From Methylobacterium gossipiicola (GTDB lineage: Bacteria > Pseudomonadota > Alphaproteobacteria > Rhizobiales > Beijerinckiaceae), in contig NZ_FOPM01000008.1 of NCBI RefSeq assembly GCF_900113485.1, forward strand, positions 124,001 to 188,000: 64,000 bases of DNA, in the 5' to 3' direction. The translations under genes were made by a program, and so were the position numbers. Below the pieces are notes generated by a model, which was not told the origin of the DNA, did no database searches, and saw only the letters and a list, made by a program, of their open reading frames with translations. Shown here in pieces: positions 8,246 to 17,741 of the stretch (positions are counted from its first letter, which is position 1; each line of letters begins with the position of its first letter).

Positions 8246-8515
8246 ATGGCCAAAACCCTGACATCGCTCGCCCTCGCCCTGGTCGCCACGGCCTCCCTCG
8301 TCGGCGCCGCCACGGCGCAGACGGCGCCCCAGACCAAGCGCGGCAACGAGACCCTGAAGAAGTACTGCACCGGTGATTACCTGACCTATTGCGGCAATCT
8401 CTCTCCGGACGATCCGGCCATGGACAAGTGCTTCCAGACCAACTGGGCCAAGCTGTCCGAGAACTGTCGCCGCGCCATCGACGCCTACGAGAAGACCCCC
8501 GGCAACAAGAAGTAA
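8246..8515 (+). CDS. Small secreted protein with GLG1/FGFR-type cysteine-rich repeat
   Basis: This 89-residue protein has a clean signal peptide (about 1-25, cleaving after GAATA) and a short mature domain with four cysteines in the order KYCTG, TYCGN, DKCFQ, ENCRR. The spacing and the LSENCRRAI ending resemble one copy of the cysteine-rich repeat first described in Golgi glycoprotein 1 (Cys_rich_FGFR). It is probably a periplasmic protein with two disulfides. The ATG at 8246 starts the signal peptide directly; no strong ribosome-binding site is visible. Function is unknown, and its neighbours (coiled-coil protein upstream, lptM-lysA downstream) do not settle it. Confidence 0.78.
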   Translation: MAKTLTSLALALVATASLVGAATAQTAPQTKRGNETLKKYCTGDYLTYCGNLSPDDPAMDKCFQTNWAKLSENCRRAIDAYEKTPGNKK

Positions 8516-8645
8516 TCGCTTCACCGCGACGGCCCGCGCAGCGGGTCCGGATCGCCCACGGGATAAGCGGGGCCGTTTCCCTCGCGTCGCGGCCCGGCAC
8601 CCGCTATGGTGCCGGGCAACCGCGTGCCGGACACCCAAAGCCCCG

Positions 8646-9008
8646 ATGCCCCTTCGCCTGCGTTCCTTAACGATCCTCGCGGCCTTCGGCCTCGTCGCCC
8701 TTGGTGCTTCCGGCTGTGGTCGTCGCGGCGGCCTCGAGCCGCCGCCTGGCAGCGCCGCGCCGACGCTGCCCGCCTCGCGAACCTCCGCGAACGTGGCCGC
8801 GCCTGCGAGCCCCCGTGCCCTGCCCCAGAGCGTCGGCCTCGGCGGTGGAACGGCCACGCCCGATTCCGATGCCGTGCGGGCCGGGGACGAACTCGATTCG
8901 GCCGCCGTGGCGAGCGGCGGCACCGAGGCGCCGGTCTCGACGACGCGTGGGGCCAAGCGCGGCTACGTCGTGCCAAAGCAGCCCTTCTTCCTCGATCCGC
9001 TCCTCTAG
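8646..9008 (+). CDS. lptM: LptM/YifL-like lipoprotein upstream of lysA
   Basis: This is a 120-residue lipoprotein. A signal peptide ends in the lipobox LGASGC, with lipidated Cys24, followed by the GRRGGLEPPP segment typical of the small LptM (YifL) family that usually precedes lysA. The middle is an Ala/Ser/Thr/Pro-rich disordered spacer, and the C-terminus ends in a conserved-looking KQPFFLDPLL. In enterobacteria LptM assists assembly of the LptD lipopolysaccharide translocon; whether this longer alphaproteobacterial form does the same is unknown. Its position 86 bp before lysA matches the conserved arrangement and supports the call. Confidence 0.8.
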   Translation: MPLRLRSLTILAAFGLVALGASGCGRRGGLEPPPGSAAPTLPASRTSANVAAPASPRALPQSVGLGGGTATPDSDAVRAGDELDSAAVASGGTEAPVSTTRGAKRGYVVPKQPFFLDPLL

Positions 9009-9061
9009 CCCGCTCGTGCCGGCCCTCCGGGGCCCGGCCGATCCTGGCTCATCGTCTCAGG

Positions 9062-9078
9062 CCGGCCTCAGAGGCCGG
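9062..9078 (+). other. Hairpin in the lptM-lysA spacer
   Basis: CCGGCCT and AGGCCGG are perfectly complementary with a three-base loop, 16 bases before the lysA start. There is no T run. It may slow read-through or mask the lysA ribosome-binding region. Confidence 0.4.
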
Positions 9079-9094
9079 TGTCCAAGGCACTCCG

Positions 9095-10372
<1,278 letters not shown>

Positions 10373-10379
10373 TCGGGCA

Positions 10380-10407
10380 CTCGCCCGATGTTGAACAATC
10401 GGGCGAG
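10380..10407. terminator. Hairpin between convergent lysA and TerB-like gene
   Basis: CTCGCCCGAT and ATCGGGCGAG form a perfect 10-bp stem with an 8-base loop, lying between the stop codons of two convergent genes. No T run follows on either strand, so it would be an imperfect, perhaps bidirectional, terminator. Confidence 0.5.
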
Positions 10408-10431
10408 CTTCTGCCGTTAAGACAGTGTTTC

Positions 10432-10989
10432 TTAGGCGGCCAGATCCGCTTCCAACCGGTGAGTCGCCTCATCCGGTAGATCGAGGGCGTCGGCCAAGTC
10501 CTTGAGGAATGTGCGTTCCTGCAGAGTGTCGGGATCGATGGCGAGGCGGGCCGCCGCATAGATGCGTGCCGCCTGCTCGGGATTCGTCACCCGTTCGGCG
10601 ATGTCGTCGGTGTCCGCCGGATCGGCGAGTTCGGCTTCCAGCCAGCGGCGGCCGTCATCGCCGATGCCCGCCGCCGCCAGGGCGTCATCGAGGCGCTTGC
10701 GCTCGCCCGCATCCACCAAGCCATCCGCCAGGGTCGCCGCCACCATGGCGCGCAGCATGGTCCGCGCCTCGTCCTCGCCCACGGTGGCGTGGTCGAACGG
10801 TGTCGTGCCGGCCTTCTCGGCCGACGCCTCGGCGCTCTTTGACGCGGAGGTGGTTCGCAGGGCCTTGGTGGCGAGGCCAACCACCAGGGCGAGACCGCCG
10901 AGGGCTGCCGTTGCGGCGAGACCGGTGCGGCGGGTGCGCACCAGCGCATCGACCATGCTCTGCGCCTCGGAATGCTGTGCTTCTGACAT
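10432..10989 (-). CDS. TerB-like / DUF533 membrane-associated protein
   Basis: This 185-residue protein has one hydrophobic segment near the N-terminus (about 22-44, LAATAALGGLALVVGLATKAL), a short spacer, and a helical C-terminal domain from about residue 75. That domain (RTMLRAMVAATLADGLVDAGE, AARIYAAARLAIDPD) matches the TerB-like fold of DUF533 proteins. TerB relatives were first linked to tellurite resistance, but DUF533 proteins have no proven role. The start at 10989 is preceded by GGAG about 10 bases upstream. It diverges from the TIGR02302 gene (177 bp) and converges on lysA. Confidence 0.75.
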   Translation of the reverse strand: MSEAQHSEAQSMVDALVRTRRTGLAATAALGGLALVVGLATKALRTTSASKSAEASAEKAGTTPFDHATVGEDEARTMLRAMVAATLADGLVDAGERKRLDDALAAAGIGDDGRRWLEAELADPADTDDIAERVTNPEQAARIYAAARLAIDPDTLQERTFLKDLADALDLPDEATHRLEADLAA

Positions 10990-11166
10990 CGGATGCGCTC
11001 TCCCGTTCGTGATCGTGAATCGCTTCCCAACCGCGCGAGGGGGCGGTCGGTTCAGATCGCCGCCCGGTTCCGCCTCGGCCTGGGCTGATTTGACCCGATC
11101 GCCCCCGGCGGCCACCATGCTAGCTTGCCCATCCGGCGCCCCATGGCGTCACAGGAGCCAGACACG

Positions 11167-13851
11167 ATGGCCGAGGCCGACCCGGTGACGTCCGGTGCGA
11201 CGCGCGATCCCGGCGTGGGGGAGACCACCGCCCCGCGCGGACGCCTCGACCGCCTCGTGTCCCGGTCGCAGGCCGCGCTCCTGTGGGAGGGGGCCTGGCC
11301 GATCCTGTGGCGCGGCCTCGGCGTCGGGCTCGCCTTTCTCATCGCATCCTGGCTCGGTCTCTGGCTCGACCTGTCGCCGCTCTGGCGCCGGATCGGCCTC
11401 GCCGCCTTCGCCCTGGCCCTGGTCGCCGCCCTCTTCCCCCTCGCGCGCCTGCGCCGTGCGAGCCGACGCACTGCCCTGGCGCGGATCGACCGCGAAGCCG
11501 CCGGCGGCGATGGCGGCCTCGCCCATGGCCCGGCCTCCGCCATCGAGGACACCCTGGCGCTCGGAACCACCGACCCGGCGACCCGGGCGCTGTGGGCCTT
11601 GCATCAACGCAGGTCGGCGGAGGCCGTGGCGCGGCTCAAGGCGGCCCCGCCCCGGCCCGACATGCCCCGGCGCGACCCCCTAGCCCTGCGCGCCGCCCTC
11701 GTTGTGGCCGCCGTCGCGAGCCTGTTCGTCGCCGGACCCGAATGGCGCCAACGCCTCGCCGGGGCGTTCGACTGGACCCTGCCGCCGCCGCCCGCCCCGA
11801 GCTTCCGGGTCGATGGCTGGATCGACCCGCCCCTCTATACCCGCCTGCCGCCCCTGGTGGTGACCCTGGAGGGCGCCGAGCAGCGCCTGCGTGCGCCGGT
11901 GAACTCCACCCTGGTCGTCCGCATCGCCGGCCATGGGGAGGCGACCGTGGAGCCCCGCGCCGGATTGAAGCCCCTCCCCGGCAAGGATGGCGCCGGCAAG
12001 GATGGGCCCGGGAAGGAAGCCGGCAAGTCGCCCCGCGCCGACCTGCGCGAGGACCGGTTCCAGCTCACCGGCGGCCTCGCCGACCTCACCATCACGGCGG
12101 GCGGCCCGCCCCGCCATCTGATGATCGAGACCATCCCCGACATGGCCCCGGAGGTGCGCCGCATCGGTGCCCTGGAGGTCAACGGCCGGGGCACCTTCAA
12201 CCTGAGCTACCGCGCCAAGGACGATTACGGCATCGCCTCGGCCGAAGGGATCGTCGAGCCCCTGGCCGGCACCCGTGCCCTGGTGCCGCCGCCCCGCATC
12301 GCCCTCGCGCTGCCGGGTGACGCCAGCGGCGAAACCGACACGAAGACCCTGGTCGATCTCACCGACAATCCATGGTCCGGCGCCCGCGTGCGCCTCACCC
12401 TGGTGGTGAAGGACGAGGCCGGCCAGGAGGGCCGCACGGAACCCGCCGAGATCATCCTGCCGGCCCGCATGTTCACGCAGGCCCTGGCGCGGTCCCTGGC
12501 GGAGGAACGCCGCCGCCTCGTTACCGCCCCCGACGAGAGCCGGGGCCGGGTGCAGACGGCCCTGGATGCGCTCCTCATCGCGCCCGAGCGGTTTACGCCG
12601 CAACCGAGCGTGTTCCTGGGCCTCAAGACCGCGACCCGACGCCTGCGCGCCGCCCACGACGACGCTGCCCTCCTGGAGGTCGCCGACCTCCTGTGGGAGA
12701 TGGCCCTGAAGATCGAGGACGGCGATCTGTCGGATGCCGAGAAGAGCCTGCGGGCGGCCCAGGACAACCTGAAGCAGGCCATCGAGCGCAATGCCCCCGA
12801 CGAGGAAATCCAGAAGCTCACCCAGGACCTGAAGAAGGCCCTCGACGCGTTCATGAAGAACATGGCCGAGCGCCAGAAGGATAGGAGCGCGAAGCCGAAG
12901 GCGGACGGACAGCCGAAGAATCAGGGTGGCAAGACCGTGACGCCCGACGACCTCGACAAGATGCTCAAGGACATGGCCGATGCCATGAAGCGTGGCGATA
13001 CGGCCGAGGCCCAACGTCTCCTCGAACAGCTGCGCGAGATCCTCGAGAACCTCCAGACCGCCGAGCCCGGCGCCAAGGGGAACCAGCCCGGCCGAGAGAT
13101 GGCCAAGCAGGCCGACGAGCTCGACAAGCTTTCGCGTGAGCAGCAGGACCTGCGCGACCAGACCTTCAAGGATGGCCAGGACAAGGAAGGCCAATCCGGC
13201 CAGCCGCGTCCCGGCCAGCGTCCGCAGCGGGGGCAGCCGCAGCGGGGGCAGAAGGGCCAGCCGGGTCAGGGCCAGCAAGGCCAGGATCAGCCGGGGCAAG
13301 GTCAACAGGGGCAGGGTCAGCAGGGACAAGGCGGCGAGGGGCAGGCGGGGCAGGGCGAGCGCCAGCAGGCCCTGCGCGAGCGCCTCCAGGATCTCCAACG
13401 TCGGATGAAGGACCTCGGCATGGAGGGCGAAGAGGGCCTGTCCGAAGCCGAGGACGCCATGCGGGAAGCCGAAGACGCCCTCGGCCAGGGGCGCGAGGGC
13501 GATGCCGTCGACGCTCAGGGGCGCGCCCTCGATGGGCTGAAGCGGGGCGCCGAGGGCATGCAGAAACAGATGCAGGAGATGGCGGAAGCCGAGGGCGAGG
13601 GAGAAGGCCAGCAGGAAGGCGGGCAGAACCCGAGTCAGCAGGGGCAGGCCGGCAGCTCAGAGAACGATCCCCTCGGGCGTCCCAACAAGGGCCGCGACAT
13701 GACGAGCGGTAAGGCCCGCGTACCCACGGCCGACGAATCCGCCGTCCAGCGCACCCGGCGGATCATGGAAGAGCTGCGGCGCAAGCTCGGCGATCCGAGC
13801 CGCCCGCGTGAGGAACTCGACTATTTCGAGCGCCTCCTGCGTCGGAACTGA
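11167..13851 (+). CDS. TIGR02302 family (DUF4175) membrane protein with Gln/Gly-rich region
   Basis: This 894-residue protein fits the alphaproteobacterial family TIGR02302. Two or three transmembrane helices lie near the N-terminus (about 45-70, 75-95 and 175-195), then a long extracytoplasmic region of beta-rich sequence (about 210-440), helical segments rich in Glu/Lys, and a Gln/Gly-rich low-complexity stretch (about 675-735). After that come further charged helices and a conserved-looking end, RTRRIMEELRRKLGDPSRP. The ATG at 11167 is chosen because AGGAG stands 9 bases before it; an ATG at 11143 is an alternative. Function is unknown; such proteins are probably envelope-associated. It may share a promoter with the HIG1-type gene downstream. 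Confidence 0.85.
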   Translation: MAEADPVTSGATRDPGVGETTAPRGRLDRLVSRSQAALLWEGAWPILWRGLGVGLAFLIASWLGLWLDLSPLWRRIGLAAFALALVAALFPLARLRRASRRTALARIDREAAGGDGGLAHGPASAIEDTLALGTTDPATRALWALHQRRSAEAVARLKAAPPRPDMPRRDPLALRAALVVAAVASLFVAGPEWRQRLAGAFDWTLPPPPAPSFRVDGWIDPPLYTRLPPLVVTLEGAEQRLRAPVNSTLVVRIAGHGEATVEPRAGLKPLPGKDGAGKDGPGKEAGKSPRADLREDRFQLTGGLADLTITAGGPPRHLMIETIPDMAPEVRRIGALEVNGRGTFNLSYRAKDDYGIASAEGIVEPLAGTRALVPPPRIALALPGDASGETDTKTLVDLTDNPWSGARVRLTLVVKDEAGQEGRTEPAEIILPARMFTQALARSLAEERRRLVTAPDESRGRVQTALDALLIAPERFTPQPSVFLGLKTATRRLRAAHDDAALLEVADLLWEMALKIEDGDLSDAEKSLRAAQDNLKQAIERNAPDEEIQKLTQDLKKALDAFMKNMAERQKDRSAKPKADGQPKNQGGKTVTPDDLDKMLKDMADAMKRGDTAEAQRLLEQLREILENLQTAEPGAKGNQPGREMAKQADELDKLSREQQDLRDQTFKDGQDKEGQSGQPRPGQRPQRGQPQRGQKGQPGQGQQGQDQPGQGQQGQGQQGQGGEGQAGQGERQQALRERLQDLQRRMKDLGMEGEEGLSEAEDAMREAEDALGQGREGDAVDAQGRALDGLKRGAEGMQKQMQEMAEAEGEGEGQQEGGQNPSQQGQAGSSENDPLGRPNKGRDMTSGKARVPTADESAVQRTRRIMEELRRKLGDPSRPREELDYFERLLRRN
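13186..13368 (+). repeat. Gln/Gly low-complexity coding repeat
   Basis: Within the TIGR02302 gene, degenerate short units coding for GQ, QGQ and PQRGQ are repeated over about 180 bp, including two adjacent nine-base PQRGQ-type units. This is a normal feature of the family and a likely spot for replication slippage. Confidence 0.8.
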
Positions 13852-13930
13852 CGCCGCACCGAGCCCCTGGGCGCGGGAGGCACGACGCGACATATGACCA
13901 CCCTACCCCGAGCCGCGAGACCCTGACGCC

Positions 13931-14119
13931 GTGATCTCCTCCAACACCCTCGTCCTCCTCGCCTGCTTGGCGGTGGCCGTCGTGCTCCTCCTCGGCCTCG
14001 CCAACATGATGCGGGGCGGCAGCGCCAACCTTTCGCAGAAGCTCATGCGCCTGCGCGTGCTCCTGCAATTCCTCGCCATCGTGCTCATCATGGGCGTGGT
14101 GTGGTGGCGCTCCGCCTGA
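13931..14119 (+). CDS. Twin-transmembrane HIG1-type small protein
   Basis: This 62-residue protein consists of two hydrophobic helices (about 6-25 and 43-59) separated by a short basic loop (LSQKLMRLRVLLQF). This is the pattern of the HIG_1_N (hypoxia-induced protein) family, whose mitochondrial members associate with respiratory complexes. The start is a GTG at 13931. In many alphaproteobacteria a gene of this kind lies directly before a cobalamin adenosyltransferase and etfBA; here a PagL-like gene is inserted between. The bacterial role is unproven; a respiratory accessory role is inference. Confidence 0.75.
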   Translation: MISSNTLVLLACLAVAVVLLLGLANMMRGGSANLSQKLMRLRVLLQFLAIVLIMGVVWWRSA

Positions 14120-14247
14120 AGACCACGTCCGGCGCGGCGGTGTGGCGGGGAGGTCTCACCGCCGATCTATCGCGGGCCGAGGCGTGGATTACGCGGGCTG
14201 CGCCCTGACACGCCTCGATCCCCCCATGCTAGACCTGACCGGTACAA

Positions 14248-14895
14248 ATGGATCGGTCCTCGATGCACTCCCTTTCGTCCCGCCTGCTCGCCGGCACCCT
14301 CGCGCTGGCGGTCCTCGCCCCGGGCCAGGTCGCCTCGGTCATGGCCGCCGACCTGCGCGGCCCCGGTCTGCCCGCCGCCTACGCGGCCCCGGCCCAGCCC
14401 TTGAGCATCGTCTCCGAGGTTCGCATCGGCGGCGCGGTTCAGGACCCCGGCAGCGCCGAGCGCGACACCAACAACATCAACGGCGAGATCCTGTTCGCCA
14501 AGCCGCTGGTGAGCCTCGATCCGTTCTGGCAAGCCTTCGTGCCCCGTCCCACCGTGGGCGGCAGCTACAATTTCGGGGGGCGCACGAGCTACGCCTATAT
14601 CGGCGGAACCTGGAGCGTGGACCTGTTTCCCAAGACCCTCAACAATATCGTCTTCCTCGAAGGCTTCTTCGGGGCCGGCTTCCACGACGGCCATACGGGT
14701 CCGAAATCGACCACGCCCTTCGGTTTCAATTCACTCGGCTGCAATCCCCTGTTCCGCGAGGCGGCGGCCCTGGGCTTCCGCATCACCGAGCGGTGGAGCA
14801 TCATGGCCACCGTCGAGCACATGTCGAATGCCGGCCTGTGCGTGAACAACCGCGGCCTGACCAATTTCGGCGGCAAGATCGGTTACACCTTCTGA
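14248..14895 (+). CDS. PagL-like outer-membrane protein (acyloxyacyl hydrolase family)
   Basis: This 215-residue protein has a signal peptide (cleavage near VMAADLRG) and then beta-strands typical of a small outer-membrane barrel, ending in the aromatic KIGYTF. The segment VEHMSNAGLC contains the His and Ser of the lipid A 3-O-deacylase PagL triad (H191, S193). At the position of the PagL glutamate, 14 residues after the histidine, there is Thr205 instead. It may therefore be inactive as a deacylase or use another acid. Two starts are possible (14248 or 14263); neither has a convincing ribosome-binding site. It is flanked by the HIG1-type gene and the adenosyltransferase gene. Confidence 0.78.
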   Translation: MDRSSMHSLSSRLLAGTLALAVLAPGQVASVMAADLRGPGLPAAYAAPAQPLSIVSEVRIGGAVQDPGSAERDTNNINGEILFAKPLVSLDPFWQAFVPRPTVGGSYNFGGRTSYAYIGGTWSVDLFPKTLNNIVFLEGFFGAGFHDGHTGPKSTTPFGFNSLGCNPLFREAAALGFRITERWSIMATVEHMSNAGLCVNNRGLTNFGGKIGYTF

Positions 14896-14951
14896 CCTGA
14901 TACGATCTTTTGCTGACCTCGTAAGATCCCTCGGCTCATCGGACGCGCTCC

Positions 14952-15524
14952 TTGGTCACGCTCAACCGCATCTATACCCGCACGGGCGACAAGGGGACGA
15001 CGGCCCTGGCCAGCGGCGAGCGCCGCTCGAAGGCCGATCTGCGTGTCGAGACCTACGGCACAGTGGACGAGACCAATGCCTGCCTCGGCCTCGTCCGACT
15101 CCACGCCGACCCGGCCCTCGATGCCATGCTGGGGCTGATCCAGAACGATCTGTTCGACCTCGGCGCCGATCTGGCCACGCCCGAGACCGGGGAGCCCCTG
15201 CCCTACGAACCCCTGCGGATGGTGGACGCCCAGGTGAAGCGCCTGGAAGCCGATATCGACGCCCTGAACGCCAATCTATCGCCGCTCAAGTCCTTCGTGT
15301 TGCCGGGCGGCTCTCCGGCGGCGGCGGCCCTGCACCTCGCCCGCACGGTGTGCCGCCGGGCCGAGCGCCTCGCCGTCGCCCTCGCGGCCACCGAGGGCGA
15401 AAACGTGTCGGCTCCAGCCCTGCAATACCTTAACCGCCTGTCCGACTTCCTGTTCGTGGCGAGTCGCGCCGCCAATGCCAACGGCGCCGATGACGTGCTC
15501 TGGGTGCCCGGCAAGAACCGCTGA
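14952..15524 (+). CDS. Cob(I)alamin adenosyltransferase, PduO type
   Basis: This 190-residue enzyme transfers the adenosyl group of ATP to cob(I)alamin, producing the coenzyme B12 used by methylmalonyl-CoA and ethylmalonyl-CoA mutases. The N-terminal ATP-binding motif YTRTGDKGTTAL is intact, as are VETYGTVDETNACLGL, KSFVLPGGSP and the arginine-rich helix HLARTVCRRAER. The only plausible start is TTG at 14952, which puts the ATP motif at the usual distance from the N-terminus. It lies ahead of etfB, etfA and a 3-hydroxyacyl-CoA dehydrogenase, an order common in this group and fitting acyl-CoA metabolism. Confidence 0.93.
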   Translation: MVTLNRIYTRTGDKGTTALASGERRSKADLRVETYGTVDETNACLGLVRLHADPALDAMLGLIQNDLFDLGADLATPETGEPLPYEPLRMVDAQVKRLEADIDALNANLSPLKSFVLPGGSPAAAALHLARTVCRRAERLAVALAATEGENVSAPALQYLNRLSDFLFVASRAANANGADDVLWVPGKNR

Positions 15525-15616
15525 CGAGAACCGCTGACGGCCCTTCGATCCCCGGGTGACGTGATCCGAGGGGCGGTCGCCGTGCGATCCGGCTGGGGTG
15601 CGTCTGCGCACCTGCG

Positions 15617-15645
15617 TTGACAAGGCCGAAAGCTCATCGTTACGG
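15617..15645 (+). promoter_or_regulatory. Possible promoter upstream of etfB
   Basis: A perfect -35 hexamer TTGACA at 15617 is followed 17 bases later by TTACGG, a poor -10. It is about 110 bp upstream of etfB. The -35 is good, the -10 is not, so this is tentative. Confidence 0.3.
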
Positions 15646-15753
15646 TCCGCCGCCTCAATCGTGAGGGTTCTGGATCACCGGGCGTGCCGGGGATCCTCCG
15701 CGCGCCGCGCCGGCCCTCCCCAAGAATATCCCGCGCGGAGGATAGTGACCGCC

Positions 15754-16503
15754 ATGAAGGTTCTGGTGCCCGTCAAGCGGGTCGTCGATTACAACGTCAA
15801 GATCCGCGTCAAGGCCGACGGCTCGGGGGTCGATCTCGCCAACGTCAAGATGTCGATGAACCCCTTCGACGAGATCGCCGTCGAGGAGGCGATCCGCTTG
15901 AAGGAGAAGGGCAAGGTCACGGAGATCGTCGCCGTGTCCATCGGCCCGCAGCAGGCGCAGGAGACCCTGCGCACGGCCCTGGCCATGGGGGCCGACCGGG
16001 CGATCCTGGTGAAGACCGATGGCCTCGTGGAGCCCCTGGCCGTGGCCAAGATCCTGAAGGCCCTCGTCGCCAAGGAGAACCCGGAACTCGTCATCCTCGG
16101 CAAGCAGGCCATCGATGACGATTCCAACCAAACCGGCCAGATGCTGGCGGCCCTCCTCGACTGGCCCCAGGGCACCTTCGCGTTCAAGCTCGAATTCGGT
16201 GACGGCGCCATCGACGTGACCCGCGAGGTCGATGGCGGCCTCCAGACCGTGAGCCTGAAGCTCCCGGCCATCGTCACGACGGATCTGCGCCTCAACGAGC
16301 CGCGCTACGCCTCGCTGCCGAACATCATGAAGGCGAAGAAGAAGCCCCTCGAGGAGCTCGCTCCCGATGCCCTCGGTGTCGACGTCACACCCCGGATCAA
16401 GGTGCTGAAGACCGTCGAGCCGGCCGGCCGCAAGGCGGGCGTCAAGGTCGAGTCGGCGAAGGTCCTCGTCGAGAAGCTCAAGGTCGAAGCCGGGGTCATC
16501 TGA
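15754..16503 (+). CDS. etfB: Electron transfer flavoprotein beta subunit
   Basis: This 249-residue protein is the AMP-binding beta subunit of ETF, which carries electrons from acyl-CoA dehydrogenases to the membrane ETF:quinone oxidoreductase. It begins with [19 protein letters not shown], contains the family motif [21 protein letters not shown], and has [19 protein letters not shown] with the ETF signature in the C-terminal half ([20 protein letters not shown]). Length is standard. An upstream GGAGG supports the ATG at 15754. The alpha subunit gene follows after 97 bp. Confidence 0.96.
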   Translation: MKVLVPVKRVVDYNVKIRVKADGSGVDLANVKMSMNPFDEIAVEEAIRLKEKGKVTEIVAVSIGPQQAQETLRTALAMGADRAILVKTDGLVEPLAVAKILKALVAKENPELVILGKQAIDDDSNQTGQMLAALLDWPQGTFAFKLEFGDGAIDVTREVDGGLQTVSLKLPAIVTTDLRLNEPRYASLPNIMKAKKKPLEELAPDALGVDVTPRIKVLKTVEPAGRKAGVKVESAKVLVEKLKVEAGVI

Positions 16504-16600
16504 CCCGGATTCCGCCTCTTCGCCTTAATCCCCCGTGCGCGACCCGGCGCCGCCCTGGCGACGGGTCCCCGGTCCATAGATTCCGAGGATTCTCCCCCGC

Positions 16601-17554
16601 ATGGCCACCCTCCTGTATCTCGAGCATGACAACGGCGCGGTTCGCGACGCCAGCCTGAAGGCCCTCACCGCCGCCGTCCAGCTCGGCGGCCCCGTCCACG
16701 CCCTTGTCCTCGGCTCGGGCAGCCGCCCGGCCGCCGAGGCCGCCGCCAAGCTCGACGGCGTCGAGAAGGTGCTGGTGAGCGAGGACGCCGTCTACGACCA
16801 TGCCCTGGCCGAGCCCACCGCCGCCGGAATCGCGGCGATCGCGGGCGCCTACGACGTGATCCTCGCCGCTGCCTCGACCACGGGCAAGAACGTGCTGCCG
16901 CGCGTCGCCGCCCTCCTCGACGTCGCCCAGATCTCGGACATTATCACGGTGGTCTCGCCCGACACGTTCGAGCGCCCGATCTACGCCGGCAACGCCATCC
17001 AGACCGTGCAAGCGACGGAGGCCAAGAAGGTCATTACCGTGCGCACGGCCGCCTTCAAGGCCGCCGTCGAGGGCGGTTCGGCCGCGCCCGTCGAGGCCGT
17101 CTCGGCTGCCGCTCCGGCCGCCGGTGCTTCGACCTTCAAGGGCGAGGAGATCGCCAAATCCGATCGGCCCGAACTCGCCGCCGCGCGCATCATCGTCTCG
17201 GGCGGCCGGTCGCTAGGGTCGGCCGACAAGTTCAAGGAGCTCATCGAGCCCCTGGCCGACAGCCTCGGCGCGGCGGTGGGCGCCTCGCGCGCGGCCGTGG
17301 ATGCGGGGTACGCTCCGAACGACTGGCAGGTCGGCCAGACCGGCAAGGTGGTGGCGCCCGATCTCTACGTGGCGGTGGGCATCTCCGGCGCGATCCAGCA
17401 CCTCGCCGGCATGAAGGATTCGAAGGTCATCGTCGCCATCAACAAGGACGAGGACGCGCCGATCTTCCAGGTGGCGGATTATGGCCTCGTCGGCGATCTG
17501 TTCCAGATTGTCCCCGAGTTCCAGGCCGAGGTCGCCAAGGCCAGGGGGCAGTAG
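16601..17554 (+). CDS. etfA: Electron transfer flavoprotein alpha subunit
   Basis: This 317-residue FAD-binding partner of EtfB has an N-terminal Rossmann-like domain ([14 protein letters not shown]) and a C-terminal FAD domain. That domain shows [35 protein letters not shown], the [11 protein letters not shown] segment and [19 protein letters not shown], all expected for FAD binding. Length is typical. It follows etfB on the same strand, and the 3-hydroxybutyryl-CoA dehydrogenase gene follows after 187 bp, a widely conserved order for acyl-CoA oxidation. Confidence 0.96.
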   Translation: MATLLYLEHDNGAVRDASLKALTAAVQLGGPVHALVLGSGSRPAAEAAAKLDGVEKVLVSEDAVYDHALAEPTAAGIAAIAGAYDVILAAASTTGKNVLPRVAALLDVAQISDIITVVSPDTFERPIYAGNAIQTVQATEAKKVITVRTAAFKAAVEGGSAAPVEAVSAAAPAAGASTFKGEEIAKSDRPELAAARIIVSGGRSLGSADKFKELIEPLADSLGAAVGASRAAVDAGYAPNDWQVGQTGKVVAPDLYVAVGISGAIQHLAGMKDSKVIVAINKDEDAPIFQVADYGLVGDLFQIVPEFQAEVAKARGQ

Positions 17555-17741
17555 GAGTTTCGGGGCCAGTCAGCGTCACGGTCCGGGGTGCCCTGCGGGA
17601 GAATCTCCCCCGACGGGCTGCCTCCGGCCCGGAAATGGTCTAAGATTCTGACGCGACGCGCGTTTTGAGGGCCGCAAACCGTGCCTGTCCCGGACAAACC
17701 CGGGCGAGGCCGGAAGCGCTTCGGAGGTTTGGATTCACCGC

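Noticed and set aside
13186-13368. Repeated short units as a possible CRISPR or minisatellite array
   Set aside because: The units encode in-frame Gly/Gln repeats of a TIGR02302 protein; there are no spacers and no cas genes.
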